Source: Desulfobacterales bacterium
Lineage (GTDB): Bacteria > Desulfobacterota > Desulfobacteria > Desulfobacterales > JAHDSC01
Assembly: GCA_016931455.1 (NCBI GenBank)
Contig: JAFGES010000126.1
Coordinates: 1 to 38,552, forward strand
Reading direction: 5' to 3'
Length of the DNA stretch: 38,552 nucleotides
Under the pieces are notes generated by a model. It was given only the letters and a program-made list of their open reading frames with translations, had not been told where the DNA came from and made no database searches. Made by a program: the position numbers and the translations under genes. Every line of letters begins with the position of its first letter. The stretch's first letter is position 1. Shown here in pieces: positions 1 to 8,108 of this stretch.

Positions 1-298
1 ATTAAATCCAAACGGCTCAGGGCAGGATGGGATAACAATTATCTATTAAAGGTCTTAAAAGGCTAATTCTCAAATGCGGTTACCCTGTGAAATAAATGAC
101 TTGCTCTTGCAGAAATGCATGCTAATCTTGACACAGTACATATGTTAATATTTTGCGTAAGAATGTCGATATCAAGCTAAGCAGAAGGCGAATACGTGAA
201 ATTACACCCCGGTGGTACTTCTTCAAAAATTTATAATTTGACAATATCGGTGATTCTTGATTTATACCGAAAAATATTAAAATATACGTAGGGAGATA
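1..298. other. Gene-free leader region upstream of the FadL-like gene
   Basis: I see no convincing coding frame or RNA gene here. The only readable signal is a sigma-70-like promoter close to the right end, annotated separately. The left part may be the tail of an intergenic region that starts outside the window. Confidence 0.5.
238..267 (+). promoter_or_regulatory. Candidate sigma-70 promoter for the FadL-like gene
   Basis: A perfect -35 hexamer TTGACA lies at 238-243. A -10-like TTTATA (261-266, 17-nt spacer) or TTATAC (262-267, 18-nt spacer) follows. Transcription would begin near 274, leaving a short leader before the start codon at 302. The -35 is strong and the -10 is weak; no activator site was recognised. 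Confidence 0.5.
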
Positions 299-301
299 AT
301 G

Positions 302-1561
302 ATGTTCGGAAGATTGATAGCCTATACTCCAAAGTCGATCTTATTATATACATTCTTTGTTTTATTTTCAGTTTCGAGTTGTTATGGATCAGGATTCGGC
401 ATTTTTACTCAGGGTGCCTCAGCCTTGGGTCAGGCAGATGCAGTTGTTGCTCATAGTGATGACCCCTCTGCTGTTTTTTTTAATCCCGCCCTTATCACTA
501 ATCTTCCCGGTACCCAGATCGAGGTCGGAACGACAATAATAATGCCCTCACGTGAATTTAAAAGCGATTTGACCGGTCATGTTTATACAACTGAAGATAA
601 AGTATATTACCCCAGCACCTTTTATCTGACACATGCATTAACAAAAAAAATCAGCACAGGTCTCGGCGTTTTCAATTCTTTCGGCCTGGGAACAACATGG
701 GACGACAAGTGGGAAGGAAGATACCTTACAACCAATTCGGAAATTGAAACGTATAATATTAATCCCGTCGTAACTTTTCAGATAACACCCCGGATTTCCT
801 TTGGAGCCGGTCTGGATTTTCTTTGGCTTGAGGCCACCCTTGAAAAAAAATTGAGTTCCGGACTTTCAGGAGTGGCTGATATCAATCAAAAATTCTCCGG
901 AGACGGCAATGGTACTGGATATAATATAGGGGTTCATTTCAATATGAGTGACACCATATCTTTAGGAGCCTCTTATCGAAGTGAAATTGATGTCGATATT
1001 GATGGAAATGTGACTTTTAATTTACCCTTGCCTCTTTTCGCCACCTTACTGCCCAATGCCGGTGGCCACACCACGCTCAGACTGCCGCAACAATTTTTTG
1101 CTGCGATCGCATACCAGCCATTTGAAAAATTATTAATTGAAGCAGGTCTACGTTGGGAAGACTGGTCATCCTTCAAACAATTGAAAATAGATCTTGATCA
1201 AGCGATTGGCGGGAATACTTCCACTGTTGACATAAAAGACTGGCACGATACCTATGCTCTGAATCTGGGGATGCAATACCACTTAAACAAAGGCATATCG
1301 CTCTTGGCCGGTTATCTATACGGAGAAGACCCAATCCCAAATCATTCATTGGAACCGTCGATCCCCGATTCCAACACCCATCTTTTCTGCGTGGGTACAA
1401 ATATTAAATATAATAATTTTAAAATTGTTCTCAGTTACGCATATCAACTGCAGGAAACAAGACATAAAAACAACACGATTGGAGAGTTGGAAGGTACGGC
1501 AAACGGCGAATATCATACCGATTTTCACATGGTTGGCTTCAGTCTTGTTTACAGGTTGTGA
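302..1561 (+). CDS. FadL/OmpP1/TodX-family outer-membrane protein
   Basis: This is a predicted outer-membrane beta-barrel of the FadL family, whose members let long-chain fatty acids or other hydrophobic compounds cross the outer membrane. A signal peptide of about 28 residues precedes the mature start SGFGIFTQGASALGQADA. The family's N-terminal NPA signature follows in PSAVFFNPA. The rest alternates polar and aromatic residues as expected for beta strands and ends in GFSLVYRL, with a terminal Leu rather than the more common Phe. Length, about 420 residues, is normal. Two ATG codons are adjacent at 299 and 302; the second is chosen because the GGGAG at 291-295 is better spaced from it. It stands alone, with its own promoter. 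Family is confident; the substrate is unknown. Confidence 0.87.
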   Translation: MFGRLIAYTPKSILLYTFFVLFSVSSCYGSGFGIFTQGASALGQADAVVAHSDDPSAVFFNPALITNLPGTQIEVGTTIIMPSREFKSDLTGHVYTTEDKVYYPSTFYLTHALTKKISTGLGVFNSFGLGTTWDDKWEGRYLTTNSEIETYNINPVVTFQITPRISFGAGLDFLWLEATLEKKLSSGLSGVADINQKFSGDGNGTGYNIGVHFNMSDTISLGASYRSEIDVDIDGNVTFNLPLPLFATLLPNAGGHTTLRLPQQFFAAIAYQPFEKLLIEAGLRWEDWSSFKQLKIDLDQAIGGNTSTVDIKDWHDTYALNLGMQYHLNKGISLLAGYLYGEDPIPNHSLEPSIPDSNTHLFCVGTNIKYNNFKIVLSYAYQLQETRHKNNTIGELEGTANGEYHTDFHMVGFSLVYRL

Positions 1562-1568
1562 TGCAAAC

Positions 1569-1598
1569 GCGTCCACACTTTTGAGCTACGGACGCTTT
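1569..1598 (+). terminator. Weak candidate terminator after the FadL-like gene
   Basis: A 6-bp GC-rich stem (GCGTCC at 1569-1574 with GGACGC at 1590-1595) has a 15-nt loop and is followed by only three T residues. It lies just past the stop codon. The short T-run makes efficient intrinsic termination doubtful. Confidence 0.3.
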
Positions 1599-1756
1599 CA
1601 TAGATATACGCTATTAATATCGCTCTGATTAATTTTATTTCCCTAAAACACATTTTTCTTTGACAGATAAATTTATCTTATTTATATTTTTTATTCTTAG
1701 GAAAATTTAATGAATGATTTTTAAATAATCTTTTAAACTAGAGAGGGGGTGAAAAT

Positions 1757-2026
1757 ATGAACAAAGCAGATTTAATCAATGAAGTCTCTAAAGTCTTTAA
1801 AACAAAAAAAGAGGCCCAAACAGCAGTTGACTGTGTTCTTTCCGCTATCACCGAGGCATTGAAAAAAAATGAAGATGTCACGCTGATTGGCTTTGGAACT
1901 TTTAAAACGGTTAAAAGAGAAGCTAGAATGGGCAGAAATCCTCAAACTGGCGAAGCAATTCAAATTGAATCAAGAAACGTCCCCAAGTTTGTACCCGGGA
2001 AAGCCTTGAAAGAGGCGGTGAATTAG
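1757..2026 (+). CDS. hup: DNA-binding protein HU
   Basis: This is the small histone-like nucleoid protein HU (89 residues, the usual length). It acts in the cytoplasm as a dimer that bends DNA. The N-terminal helix MNKADLINEVSKV, the GFGTF turn near residue 46 and the beta-arm signature GRNPQTGEAIQI followed by PKFVPGKALKEAV are all typical of HU rather than IHF. A strong Shine-Dalgarno stretch (AGAGAGGGGG, about 1740-1748) precedes the ATG. It is monocistronic, with a near-perfect intrinsic terminator about 115 nt downstream. Confidence 0.95.
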   Translation: MNKADLINEVSKVFKTKKEAQTAVDCVLSAITEALKKNEDVTLIGFGTFKTVKREARMGRNPQTGEAIQIESRNVPKFVPGKALKEAVN

Positions 2027-2139
2027 ATATCATTTTTTTTGAAGGATCGAAAAATATTCAAATCGCTGGAAACCCTGGTGAAGGATCCGATAAACACCCC
2101 GAAACACAATGCACGTTTGGTTGTTAAATTAAAAATCAT

Positions 2140-2170
2140 AAAAGACAGCGTTATTATAACGCTGTCTTTT
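2140..2170 (+). terminator. Strong intrinsic terminator after hup
   Basis: A perfect 14-bp stem (2140-2153 with 2157-2170) closes on a 3-nt TTA loop. Its core is GACAGCG/CGCTGTC and it is flanked by an A-run on the left and a T-run on the right. Because of that symmetry it could work on either strand, but only hup points at it from nearby. Confidence 0.85.
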
Positions 2171-2446
2171 AATTTGTGCCGATCTTTATTTCCCCTACCC
2201 TTACGAAACAACGAAGTCTAAATATTATAGCATCACCATAGAAAGCAACTACTGAAAAACAACTTGACATACTCTTTGGGCTATCTTACTTAACCTAAAG
2301 AATAGTTGCTTCATAGGATTGGGTAAATCGAATAAAAATACCTTGAAATTCTAAACAAAATGATATATCAAAATTTTGCTATGCTGCTTGAAGGTGTCTT
2401 ATTCAAGTCATAGTTCTCATGAATTTTTATTGAAGGAGGATATAGA
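2171..2446. other. Intergenic region with candidate CBS-gene promoter and inverted repeat
   Basis: No gene is visible in these roughly 275 nt. A TTGACA box sits at 2264-2269 with a poor -10 (TACTTA, 2287-2292, 17-nt spacer). This candidate promoter is bracketed by a 9-bp inverted repeat, AAGCAACTA at 2243-2251 and TAGTTGCTT at 2303-2311. The bracket could be an operator pair or a long-loop hairpin; its function is unknown. Confidence 0.35.
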
Positions 2447-3028
2447 ATGGAAAACGAAAAAAGGGTCAAGGACATTATGAATCCTATTGAGGAGTATAGT
2501 ACTGTTGATGTTGAGGCCCACCTGTGTGAAGCTTTAAGTATATTGAAAAAAAATCACGAGAACATTAAATCATGTGCTGTTGGTACCTTTCACAAAACGA
2601 TTTTTGTAACGGATGCATCTAAAAACATTATAGGCAAGTTGTCGATGTATGATCTTATTCGTGGATTGGTACCCGAATCTGCAAAGAAGCCGGCGCTTAG
2701 AGCCTATCGCGCGATTCTGTCTTCACGAGCAGAAGCTGTAGCCGATGAGGTCGGCGAAATTCAAAAACGCTTTAAATGGCTCGATAACACCTTTTTTGAT
2801 CTGGTTAAACAAGAGGTAAACACCAAAATTAAAGACTGTATGAGCCCCGTGCAAGCTATATTAAAAGAAGAAGATACCCTGAATTGGGCTATCTATTCCA
2901 TGTTTAGAGTCAATGAACGCGAGCCTCTTGTCGTCCGTGACGGCAAAATCGTAGGGGTGATAAACCTCATGAATATTTTCGGTGAGCTTCTCGATATCGT
3001 GGGTCCGGAGTGCAATGTAAACTGGTAA
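2447..3028 (+). CDS. CBS-domain protein
   Basis: This 193-residue cytoplasmic protein is built mainly of two CBS motifs. The first begins RVKDIMNPIEEYSTVDVEA (about 6-24) and includes VTDASKNIIGKLSMYDLIRG. The second begins TKIKDCMSPVQAILKEEDTL and ends PLVVRDGKIVGVINLMNIF. CBS pairs usually bind adenine nucleotides and act as energy or redox sensors. No catalytic or channel domain is attached, so the protein probably regulates a partner that the sequence does not reveal. A strong Shine-Dalgarno GAAGGAGG (2432-2439) sets the start. It stands alone and is followed by a branched hairpin. Confidence 0.85.
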   Translation: MENEKRVKDIMNPIEEYSTVDVEAHLCEALSILKKNHENIKSCAVGTFHKTIFVTDASKNIIGKLSMYDLIRGLVPESAKKPALRAYRAILSSRAEAVADEVGEIQKRFKWLDNTFFDLVKQEVNTKIKDCMSPVQAILKEEDTLNWAIYSMFRVNEREPLVVRDGKIVGVINLMNIFGELLDIVGPECNVNW

Positions 3029-3130
3029 CAAATACTGGAGGAACAAGGACGACCCGGTTGGAAACCAATCCACCGCCAATCCATACCATATCAGCAAATG
3101 ACTCATCGAAAACAAATCAAATAAGGCTTT

Positions 3131-3184
3131 AAGGCTCTTAATAGAGGTAATGTTGCTGCAACATCACCACTATCAAAGAGCCTT
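3131..3184 (+). terminator. Long two-part hairpin after the CBS gene
   Basis: An outer 9-bp stem (AAGGCTCTT 3131-3139 with AAGAGCCTT 3176-3184) encloses an inner stem. The inner stem is GGT/ACC plus ATGTTG (3150-3155) with CAACAT (3159-3164) around a CTG loop. Only a short T-run follows, so it may be a terminator, an RNA-stabilising element or a small palindromic repeat. Confidence 0.5.
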
Positions 3185-3344
3185 TCAGCTTAAGGATGGC
3201 AAATTTGCACCGTCTCTCTCAACATCAAGTGGAACCTATTAATTTATCTTTTTTTTTAATTTTTCAAGCTTTAATTCCTCCCTTATAGTTAAGGTCTAAG
3301 TTCATTTATAATTATCTCCATCGTCCTTATGTAACCCATATACT

Positions 3345-4247
3345 ATGAAAACTCTAATCTGTATCGATGGAAATCCCAATGCTCTGAAAGCCACTAAACT
3401 AGCGGCAAAGTTTGCATGCGATAAAAATAGCGAAGCCGTTTTTCTATTTGTACGAAGATATCGAAAGCGCACTCGCGGGTACGATCTTCGCAGTAAAGCA
3501 ACAGAAATATTTGCCGAATGGGATGAAAATTTACCTGAAATCAAACATCTCCATGACGCCGAAACAGTATTTAAAAAATCACGTCAATGCAAAACCATCG
3601 AGACGGAAATGGGAGAAAACCATAGAACCCTTGTTCATCTCGGCAAAGGCGTTTTCGAGGAAGGTAAAGTGCGCCTACGCTCGGAAAGCAGCATCCGTAT
3701 TAAGATTAGAGAAGGCTCACCGCCCGAAGAAATAATTCGAGAAGTCACAGAAGGTAGTTATGAGCTCGTTGTGCTGGGAGCACGTCGTAGTGGGGAATGC
3801 CGATGGTATGATGTGGAACATATTCCTTTAACGGTCGCTGAAAAAATCTCCTGTTCCGCTATAGTCGCCAGCAAGGAATTTGAAGAAGGTCAACCGCTAC
3901 TAGTAGTTGTCGGAGCCCGGCCCCTCCCGGAATCCGCTTCTCGTATCATTCATAGGATTGCAAGCAAAATGAAAAGCAATATTGATCTATTAACCGTAGG
4001 GCGTAAATATAAATCCACCCCTCAGTTCCCGGGACATGTATCCGCCATGGTGGATACATGGTCGGCAGCCTCCTTGAAGGTAAGACATAAAGTCCTAACC
4101 GGTGAACCGATCGATCTTGTCCGTCAAATCGGATCCGACTATGGCCTTGTCATTTGCCCGGCAAGCGACAAGCCCATGAGAAAAAAACTGGACAAATTAC
4201 CAAAAAAAATTCTCTGTGATCAGCTTAATCTACTGGTTTTAAGATAA
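3345..4247 (+). CDS. Tandem universal stress protein (UspA family)
   Basis: This 300-residue protein appears to hold two Usp folds. The N-terminal unit starts MKTLICIDGNPNALKATKLA and ends with LVVLGARRSG, where the Usp nucleotide-binding loop belongs, then EKISCSAIVAS (about residue 177). The C-terminal unit starts LLVVVGARPLPESASRIIHRIA and ends QLNLLVLR, a typical Usp terminal strand. A clean GXXGX9GS/T motif is not obvious, so ATP binding is uncertain. No convincing Shine-Dalgarno sequence precedes the ATG. It is convergent with amrS, with only about 4 nt between the two stop codons. Confidence 0.8.
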   Translation: MKTLICIDGNPNALKATKLAAKFACDKNSEAVFLFVRRYRKRTRGYDLRSKATEIFAEWDENLPEIKHLHDAETVFKKSRQCKTIETEMGENHRTLVHLGKGVFEEGKVRLRSESSIRIKIREGSPPEEIIREVTEGSYELVVLGARRSGECRWYDVEHIPLTVAEKISCSAIVASKEFEEGQPLLVVVGARPLPESASRIIHRIASKMKSNIDLLTVGRKYKSTPQFPGHVSAMVDTWSAASLKVRHKVLTGEPIDLVRQIGSDYGLVICPASDKPMRKKLDKLPKKILCDQLNLLVLR

Positions 4248-4251
4248 TATT

Positions 4252-5265
4252 TTATTTCCATACTCCATCGATCTTAGCTCCGCATTTGTGGCAGCAACCG
4301 CTATCTAAATGATTTTGTCGAATGGTGTATCCAATCCGCTCAATGAGCAGTTGGTTACAAGCATAGCAATAGGTATTTTCGCCGCCATCCCCCCGAATGT
4401 TACCGGTATATACATAACGCAGCCCCGCCTCTAATCCAATCCTGCGTGCACGACTTAAAGTTTCCACCGGTGTACGGCCTCGATCCGTCATCTTGTAAGT
4501 CGGATAAAAGGCAGAAACATGCCAGGGTATTTCTTCACCCACGCCTTTGATAAAATCGGCAATGTCTTTGAGTTCACTATCGGAATCGTTTAAGTCCGGG
4601 ATTACAAGGGTCGTCACTTCAACCCAAACACCGCATTCCTTCATACGAATAATGGTATCTAGTACCGGCTGAAGTTTGGCCTTGCAGATCTTTTTATAAA
4701 AATGGTCGGAAAAAGCTTTCAAATCAATATTATTGCCATCTAAGACCTCGGCCATAGCGGTTGAAGAAGTTTCAGTCATAAAACCATTTGAAACAAATAC
4801 ATTTCGAATCCCCTTTTTCTTGGCCAAGATTGCAGTATCGTAGGCAAATTCAGCAAAAATCGTAGGTTCAGTATAGGTATAAGCAATACTGAGGGAATCG
4901 CTGTCGCCAACCTCCTTAACAATATCTGCCGGGGTTAAATCTTGCCCGATGATCCTTTTCTCATAAAAACGGGGGTATTGGGAAATTTCATAGTTCTGGC
5001 AATGTAAGCATTGAAAATTACAACCCACGGTCGCTATTGAAAAAGAACGCGTTCCCGGAAGAAAGTGAAATAAAGGTTTTTTTTCAATCGGGTCAACATT
5101 CTTCGTGACAATTTTACCATATACCAAAGAATACAGAACACCATCCTGGTTTTCCCTGACCATACATATACCCCGTTTACCTGGATCAATGACGCATTCA
5201 TGGGCACAAAGATGACACTGAACCTTTTCATTTGCAAGTTTTTCATAAAATCGGGCTTCTTGCAT
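4252..5265 (-). CDS. amrS: AmmeMemoRadiSam-type radical SAM enzyme
   Basis: This radical SAM protein is of the family named after the AMMECR1-Memo-radical SAM gene trio. The CX3CX2C cluster motif is at GCNFQCLHCQN (about residues 82-90 from the chosen start). A Cys-rich N-terminal segment (CHLCAHEC, GICMVREN) and a C-terminal zinc-ribbon-like part (CYACNQLL, CCHKCG) are both typical of the family. The reading frame is open from a GTG at 5271, but AAGGAGG is correctly spaced only from the ATG at 5263-5265, giving 337 residues. It lies 2 nt downstream of the small membrane-protein gene. No AMMECR1 or Memo gene is in the window. The reaction is not settled for this family as far as I know. Confidence 0.88.
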   Translation of the reverse strand: MQEARFYEKLANEKVQCHLCAHECVIDPGKRGICMVRENQDGVLYSLVYGKIVTKNVDPIEKKPLFHFLPGTRSFSIATVGCNFQCLHCQNYEISQYPRFYEKRIIGQDLTPADIVKEVGDSDSLSIAYTYTEPTIFAEFAYDTAILAKKKGIRNVFVSNGFMTETSSTAMAEVLDGNNIDLKAFSDHFYKKICKAKLQPVLDTIIRMKECGVWVEVTTLVIPDLNDSDSELKDIADFIKGVGEEIPWHVSAFYPTYKMTDRGRTPVETLSRARRIGLEAGLRYVYTGNIRGDGGENTYCYACNQLLIERIGYTIRQNHLDSGCCHKCGAKIDGVWK

Positions 5266-5267
5266 AA

Positions 5268-5684
5268 TCACACCTCCTTCGAAGTCTCTGATTCCCAGAG
5301 TTCTTGAGATTTAAAAGCGTAAAAATACAAAGCGATGTATTCCGGCAGCATAATTACAAACAATATGGATCTAAGTATTATGGCAAAAACGATATCCTGT
5401 TGTGACAGAATTGTCCTTCCAACAATAATGTGATAAACAACTTCCAGGATTAAAATTAGGAAAAGCCATATTTTCCAAAAAACAGCCCCGATTATTGTCT
5501 TCCGATAGGCATAACCGTAAAGACCGGCTAACGGGATGATTGGAATCGGACGGGTAAAATATTTATAAAACGACTCATCGATGAAAAAAAGAGAAACATA
5601 TTTCAGCGCCAGCAAAGCCGCTACAAACCAAAAATATATTTTCCAGCCGTTTCGGCTGCTTTGCTTCTTCAATGTTTGAAACAT
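5268..5684 (-). CDS. Small multi-pass membrane protein of unknown function
   Basis: This 138-residue protein has four likely membrane helices (about 15-34, 43-60, 66-90 and 95-122) and a charged C-terminus. I recognise no family. It ends 2 nt before amrS on the same strand, so the two are probably co-transcribed. It follows the amino-acid permease genes by about 50 nt and could also be the tail of that operon. A role as membrane partner or accessory of AmrS is speculation. Confidence 0.65.
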   Translation of the reverse strand: MFQTLKKQSSRNGWKIYFWFVAALLALKYVSLFFIDESFYKYFTRPIPIIPLAGLYGYAYRKTIIGAVFWKIWLFLILILEVVYHIIVGRTILSQQDIVFAIILRSILFVIMLPEYIALYFYAFKSQELWESETSKEV

Positions 5685-5735
5685 AATATGAGGCCATAGT
5701 ATGAGACCAGGGATTGTGGGATTGTTTTAATCTAC

Positions 5736-6476
5736 TTAAGACGCCTCCGAGTTATCTTTTAATTCGACAATATCCCGTTGGCGCATTCGTCCGGATGTCT
5801 TGTAACTTAGCCTTTTTTCAAGATAGCGGCTAGTCTGTGTTAAACCAAAACAAATGATAAAATATATGACGGCGATTGTAAAGAAAATCTCGGCCGGAGC
5901 ATTCATTGTCCGGTTATTGACCTGGGTAGCTGTTCGTGTGAGTTCCTGGACGCCTATAATATAGGCCAAAGATGTATCTTTGGTAAGTGATACAAACTGA
6001 TTGACAAATGAAGGAATCATATTTCTCAGTGCCTGTGGCATAATAACATATGCCATCGCCTGACGATAATTAAGCCCCGTGCCCCTTGCCGCCTCCATCT
6101 GACCTTTAGGTATCGACTGAATTCCGGCCCTGACAATTTCAGCAACATAGGCACCCGTAAATACTGAAAATGCAATCAATGTCGTCCTGATTTCCGGCAT
6201 TGGTTTTTTAAAAATAACAGGTACGAGAAAATAAAACCAGAAAATAAGCAAGAGCAGGGGGGTGCCCCTTATAATCTCAATATAGATGATTGAAGGAAAT
6301 CTTACATACCATCGTTTGGAAAGACGCATCAGGCCGAAAAGAATGCCGATCCAGAATGCAAGAAATATCCCCCCTAAGGCAAGCAAAACACTTAAGCCAA
6401 GCCCCCCCAGAGGTCCATGAGGATAGCTTCCTAAAAGGAAATATACCATATTTTTCTGAACAACTTCCCAGTGCAA
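5736..6476 (-). CDS. Polar amino-acid ABC transporter permease (HisM/GlnP type)
   Basis: This is an inner-membrane permease of a polar amino-acid importer, 246 residues with about five helices. The EAA loop that docks the ATPase is seen as EIVRAGIQSIPKGQMEAARGTG followed by VIMPQALRNMIPSF. The start is a TTG at 6474-6476, supported by AGGAGG with a 6-nt spacer; the nearest ATG lies well inside the conserved part. It follows the other permease by 10 nt, consistent with a heterodimeric channel. It is the last transporter cistron of the operon. Confidence 0.9.
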   Translation of the reverse strand: MHWEVVQKNMVYFLLGSYPHGPLGGLGLSVLLALGGIFLAFWIGILFGLMRLSKRWYVRFPSIIYIEIIRGTPLLLLIFWFYFLVPVIFKKPMPEIRTTLIAFSVFTGAYVAEIVRAGIQSIPKGQMEAARGTGLNYRQAMAYVIMPQALRNMIPSFVNQFVSLTKDTSLAYIIGVQELTRTATQVNNRTMNAPAEIFFTIAVIYFIICFGLTQTSRYLEKRLSYKTSGRMRQRDIVELKDNSEAS

Positions 6477-6486
6477 AAATTTCCTC

Positions 6487-7188
6487 CTAGTATTTGATCA
6501 TCCTCAAGAATTTCTTATTGTAAATGTTTATCCCTAAAGAAATAATTAAAGATATAGCAATGTAAAGCAGCGTCACGACCGTAAATGCTTCAAACCCTCT
6601 AAAGCTGTATGATTCAATCTGCCGCGCCATGTAAGTAAGCTCCATAACGCCGATGGTCATTGCAAGCGATGAGTTTTTCAAAAGATTTAAAAACTGGGAT
6701 ATCAATGTCGGAATAACAATTCTAAAAGCCTGCGGTAAAACGACATAGGACATGGCTTGGATGAATGAAAGGCCCGTGGCCCGCGATGCTTCCATTTGTT
6801 CTTTCGGAATCGAAAGAATACCGGCCCTAATCTCTTCGGCGATAAATGCCGACGTGTAGATGGTCAATGAAACAACGCCGACGGCAAATTCATAATTATG
6901 GGCATAAAGCCATTGATTGATAACTTCCGGCAAAACAACATAAGAACCAAAATACCAAAAAAATAACTGGATGAGTAAAGGAGTATTTCTGAAAAATTCA
7001 ATATAGGAAATCGTTATCCACTCTAAAATTTTGATTCTGGTCATTCGAAGGGTGGTGATGATTGTACCGAGCAGCATTGACAGCACAATCGAAAGTCCGG
7101 AGATTTTAAGCGTAATAATTAAACCCTTTATTATCCAATCCCGATATTCTCCGGTAAGGACCAGCATCCAATTAAATTCGTAGTTCAC
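6487..7188 (-). CDS. Polar amino-acid ABC transporter permease (second subunit)
   Basis: This 233-residue inner-membrane permease pairs with the downstream one. The EAA loop is EEIRAGILSIPKEQMEASRATG followed by VVLPQAFRIVIPTL. The region NTPLLIQLFFWYFG is characteristic of the HisM/GltJ group. It starts with GTG at 7186-7188, preceded by GGAG with a 7-nt spacer. It lies just downstream of the hairpin that follows the binding-protein gene, so it is probably made in smaller amounts than the binding protein. Confidence 0.9.
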   Translation of the reverse strand: MNYEFNWMLVLTGEYRDWIIKGLIITLKISGLSIVLSMLLGTIITTLRMTRIKILEWITISYIEFFRNTPLLIQLFFWYFGSYVVLPEVINQWLYAHNYEFAVGVVSLTIYTSAFIAEEIRAGILSIPKEQMEASRATGLSFIQAMSYVVLPQAFRIVIPTLISQFLNLLKNSSLAMTIGVMELTYMARQIESYSFRGFEAFTVVTLLYIAISLIISLGINIYNKKFLRMIKY

Positions 7189-7202
7189 AAAAAATCTCCA
7201 AT

Positions 7203-7234
7203 AAAAAAGGTGCTTCGGATAGGAAGCACCTTTT
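7203..7234 (-). terminator. Intra-operon terminator/attenuator between binding protein and permeases
   Basis: A 12-bp stem (7205-7216 with 7223-7234; core GGTGCTTC/GAAGCACC) has a 6-nt loop and runs, on the minus strand, into six T residues. It lies between the binding-protein stop codon and the first permease. Such partial terminators commonly let periplasmic binding protein be made in excess over membrane subunits. Confidence 0.8.
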
Positions 7235-7246
7235 GATCAACCCCCT

Positions 7247-8074
7247 TTATTCAGGGAAAGTCTCCATTTTCCAGGTTAAAGGCATATAATATTTTGTTTG
7301 GGGCCCAAACCATTTATCATAAAGTTTTTTATAGGTACCATCATTCCACATTTCGATGAGCGCTCTGTTGACAAAATCAAGAAAGTTGGAATCATTTTCT
7401 CTAACACCGATACCATAAGGCTCATTGGCGAAAAAGTCACCGACGATTTCCCAAGCATCCGGATTGTCATCGCTGGCTTTCAGGCCGACTAGAATCCCCG
7501 AATCAGTTGTTACAGCCGAAACTTTTCCTTGCTTCAACGCTAAGAATGCTTGGGGATAGCCCTCAAAAGATATGACCGTACATTCGGGTTGAACCTGTTT
7601 AACATTTTTTTCACTTGTGGAACCTTTTGCCGTACCCACTCTCTTTCCAGCCAAATCGTGATAGCTTTTAATTCCGCTTTCCTTTTTGACTAAAAGCTTC
7701 TGGCCATCCATAAAATAAGTGATAGTGAAATCAATGACTTCATCTCGTGACAATTTATGGGTCATGGTTGCAGCGGCAAGATCGATCATACCCTGCGTCA
7801 GTGTGGGAATTCTAGTGGCCGATGTCACGGGTTTGAGTTCCAGTTCGACACCCATTTTATCGGCAATATACCGGCATATATCCACATCAAAACCAACAAG
7901 TTTCTTTGTCTTTTCATCTACAAAACCAAATGGTACGACAGCATCTTTAACACCGGCCGTTAATACACCCTTTTGCTTTACATCCTCTAAAGTGCCGGCG
8001 TTAAGAGATGTGATTGAAGACATTGTAAGAACTCCTGCTAAAAGTAACGCAAAAACCAAGTTCATCCTTTTCAT
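7247..8074 (-). CDS. Polar amino-acid ABC transporter periplasmic binding protein
   Basis: This is a periplasmic solute-binding protein of the polar amino-acid family (SBP_bac_3), 275 residues. A signal peptide, MKRMNLVFALLLAGVLTMSS to about residue 26, precedes GTLEDVKQKGVLTAGVKDAV. Family landmarks are GFDVDICRYIADKMG, DLAAATMTHKLSRDEVIDFT, LAGKRVGTAKGSTSEKNV and the closing WNDGTYKKLYDKWFG. It resembles GltI-type glutamate/aspartate binders most, but the ligand cannot be fixed by eye. It is the second cistron, after the ATPase. Confidence 0.92.
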   Translation of the reverse strand: MKRMNLVFALLLAGVLTMSSITSLNAGTLEDVKQKGVLTAGVKDAVVPFGFVDEKTKKLVGFDVDICRYIADKMGVELELKPVTSATRIPTLTQGMIDLAAATMTHKLSRDEVIDFTITYFMDGQKLLVKKESGIKSYHDLAGKRVGTAKGSTSEKNVKQVQPECTVISFEGYPQAFLALKQGKVSAVTTDSGILVGLKASDDNPDAWEIVGDFFANEPYGIGVRENDSNFLDFVNRALIEMWNDGTYKKLYDKWFGPQTKYYMPLTWKMETFPE

Positions 8075-8108
8075 ACTTATCTCTCCTTTTAAAAATTTAT
8101 TAATAAAA

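Noticed and set aside
2039-2221. Small open frame downstream of hup
   Set aside because: It crosses the strong hup terminator, has no Shine-Dalgarno site and resembles no protein.
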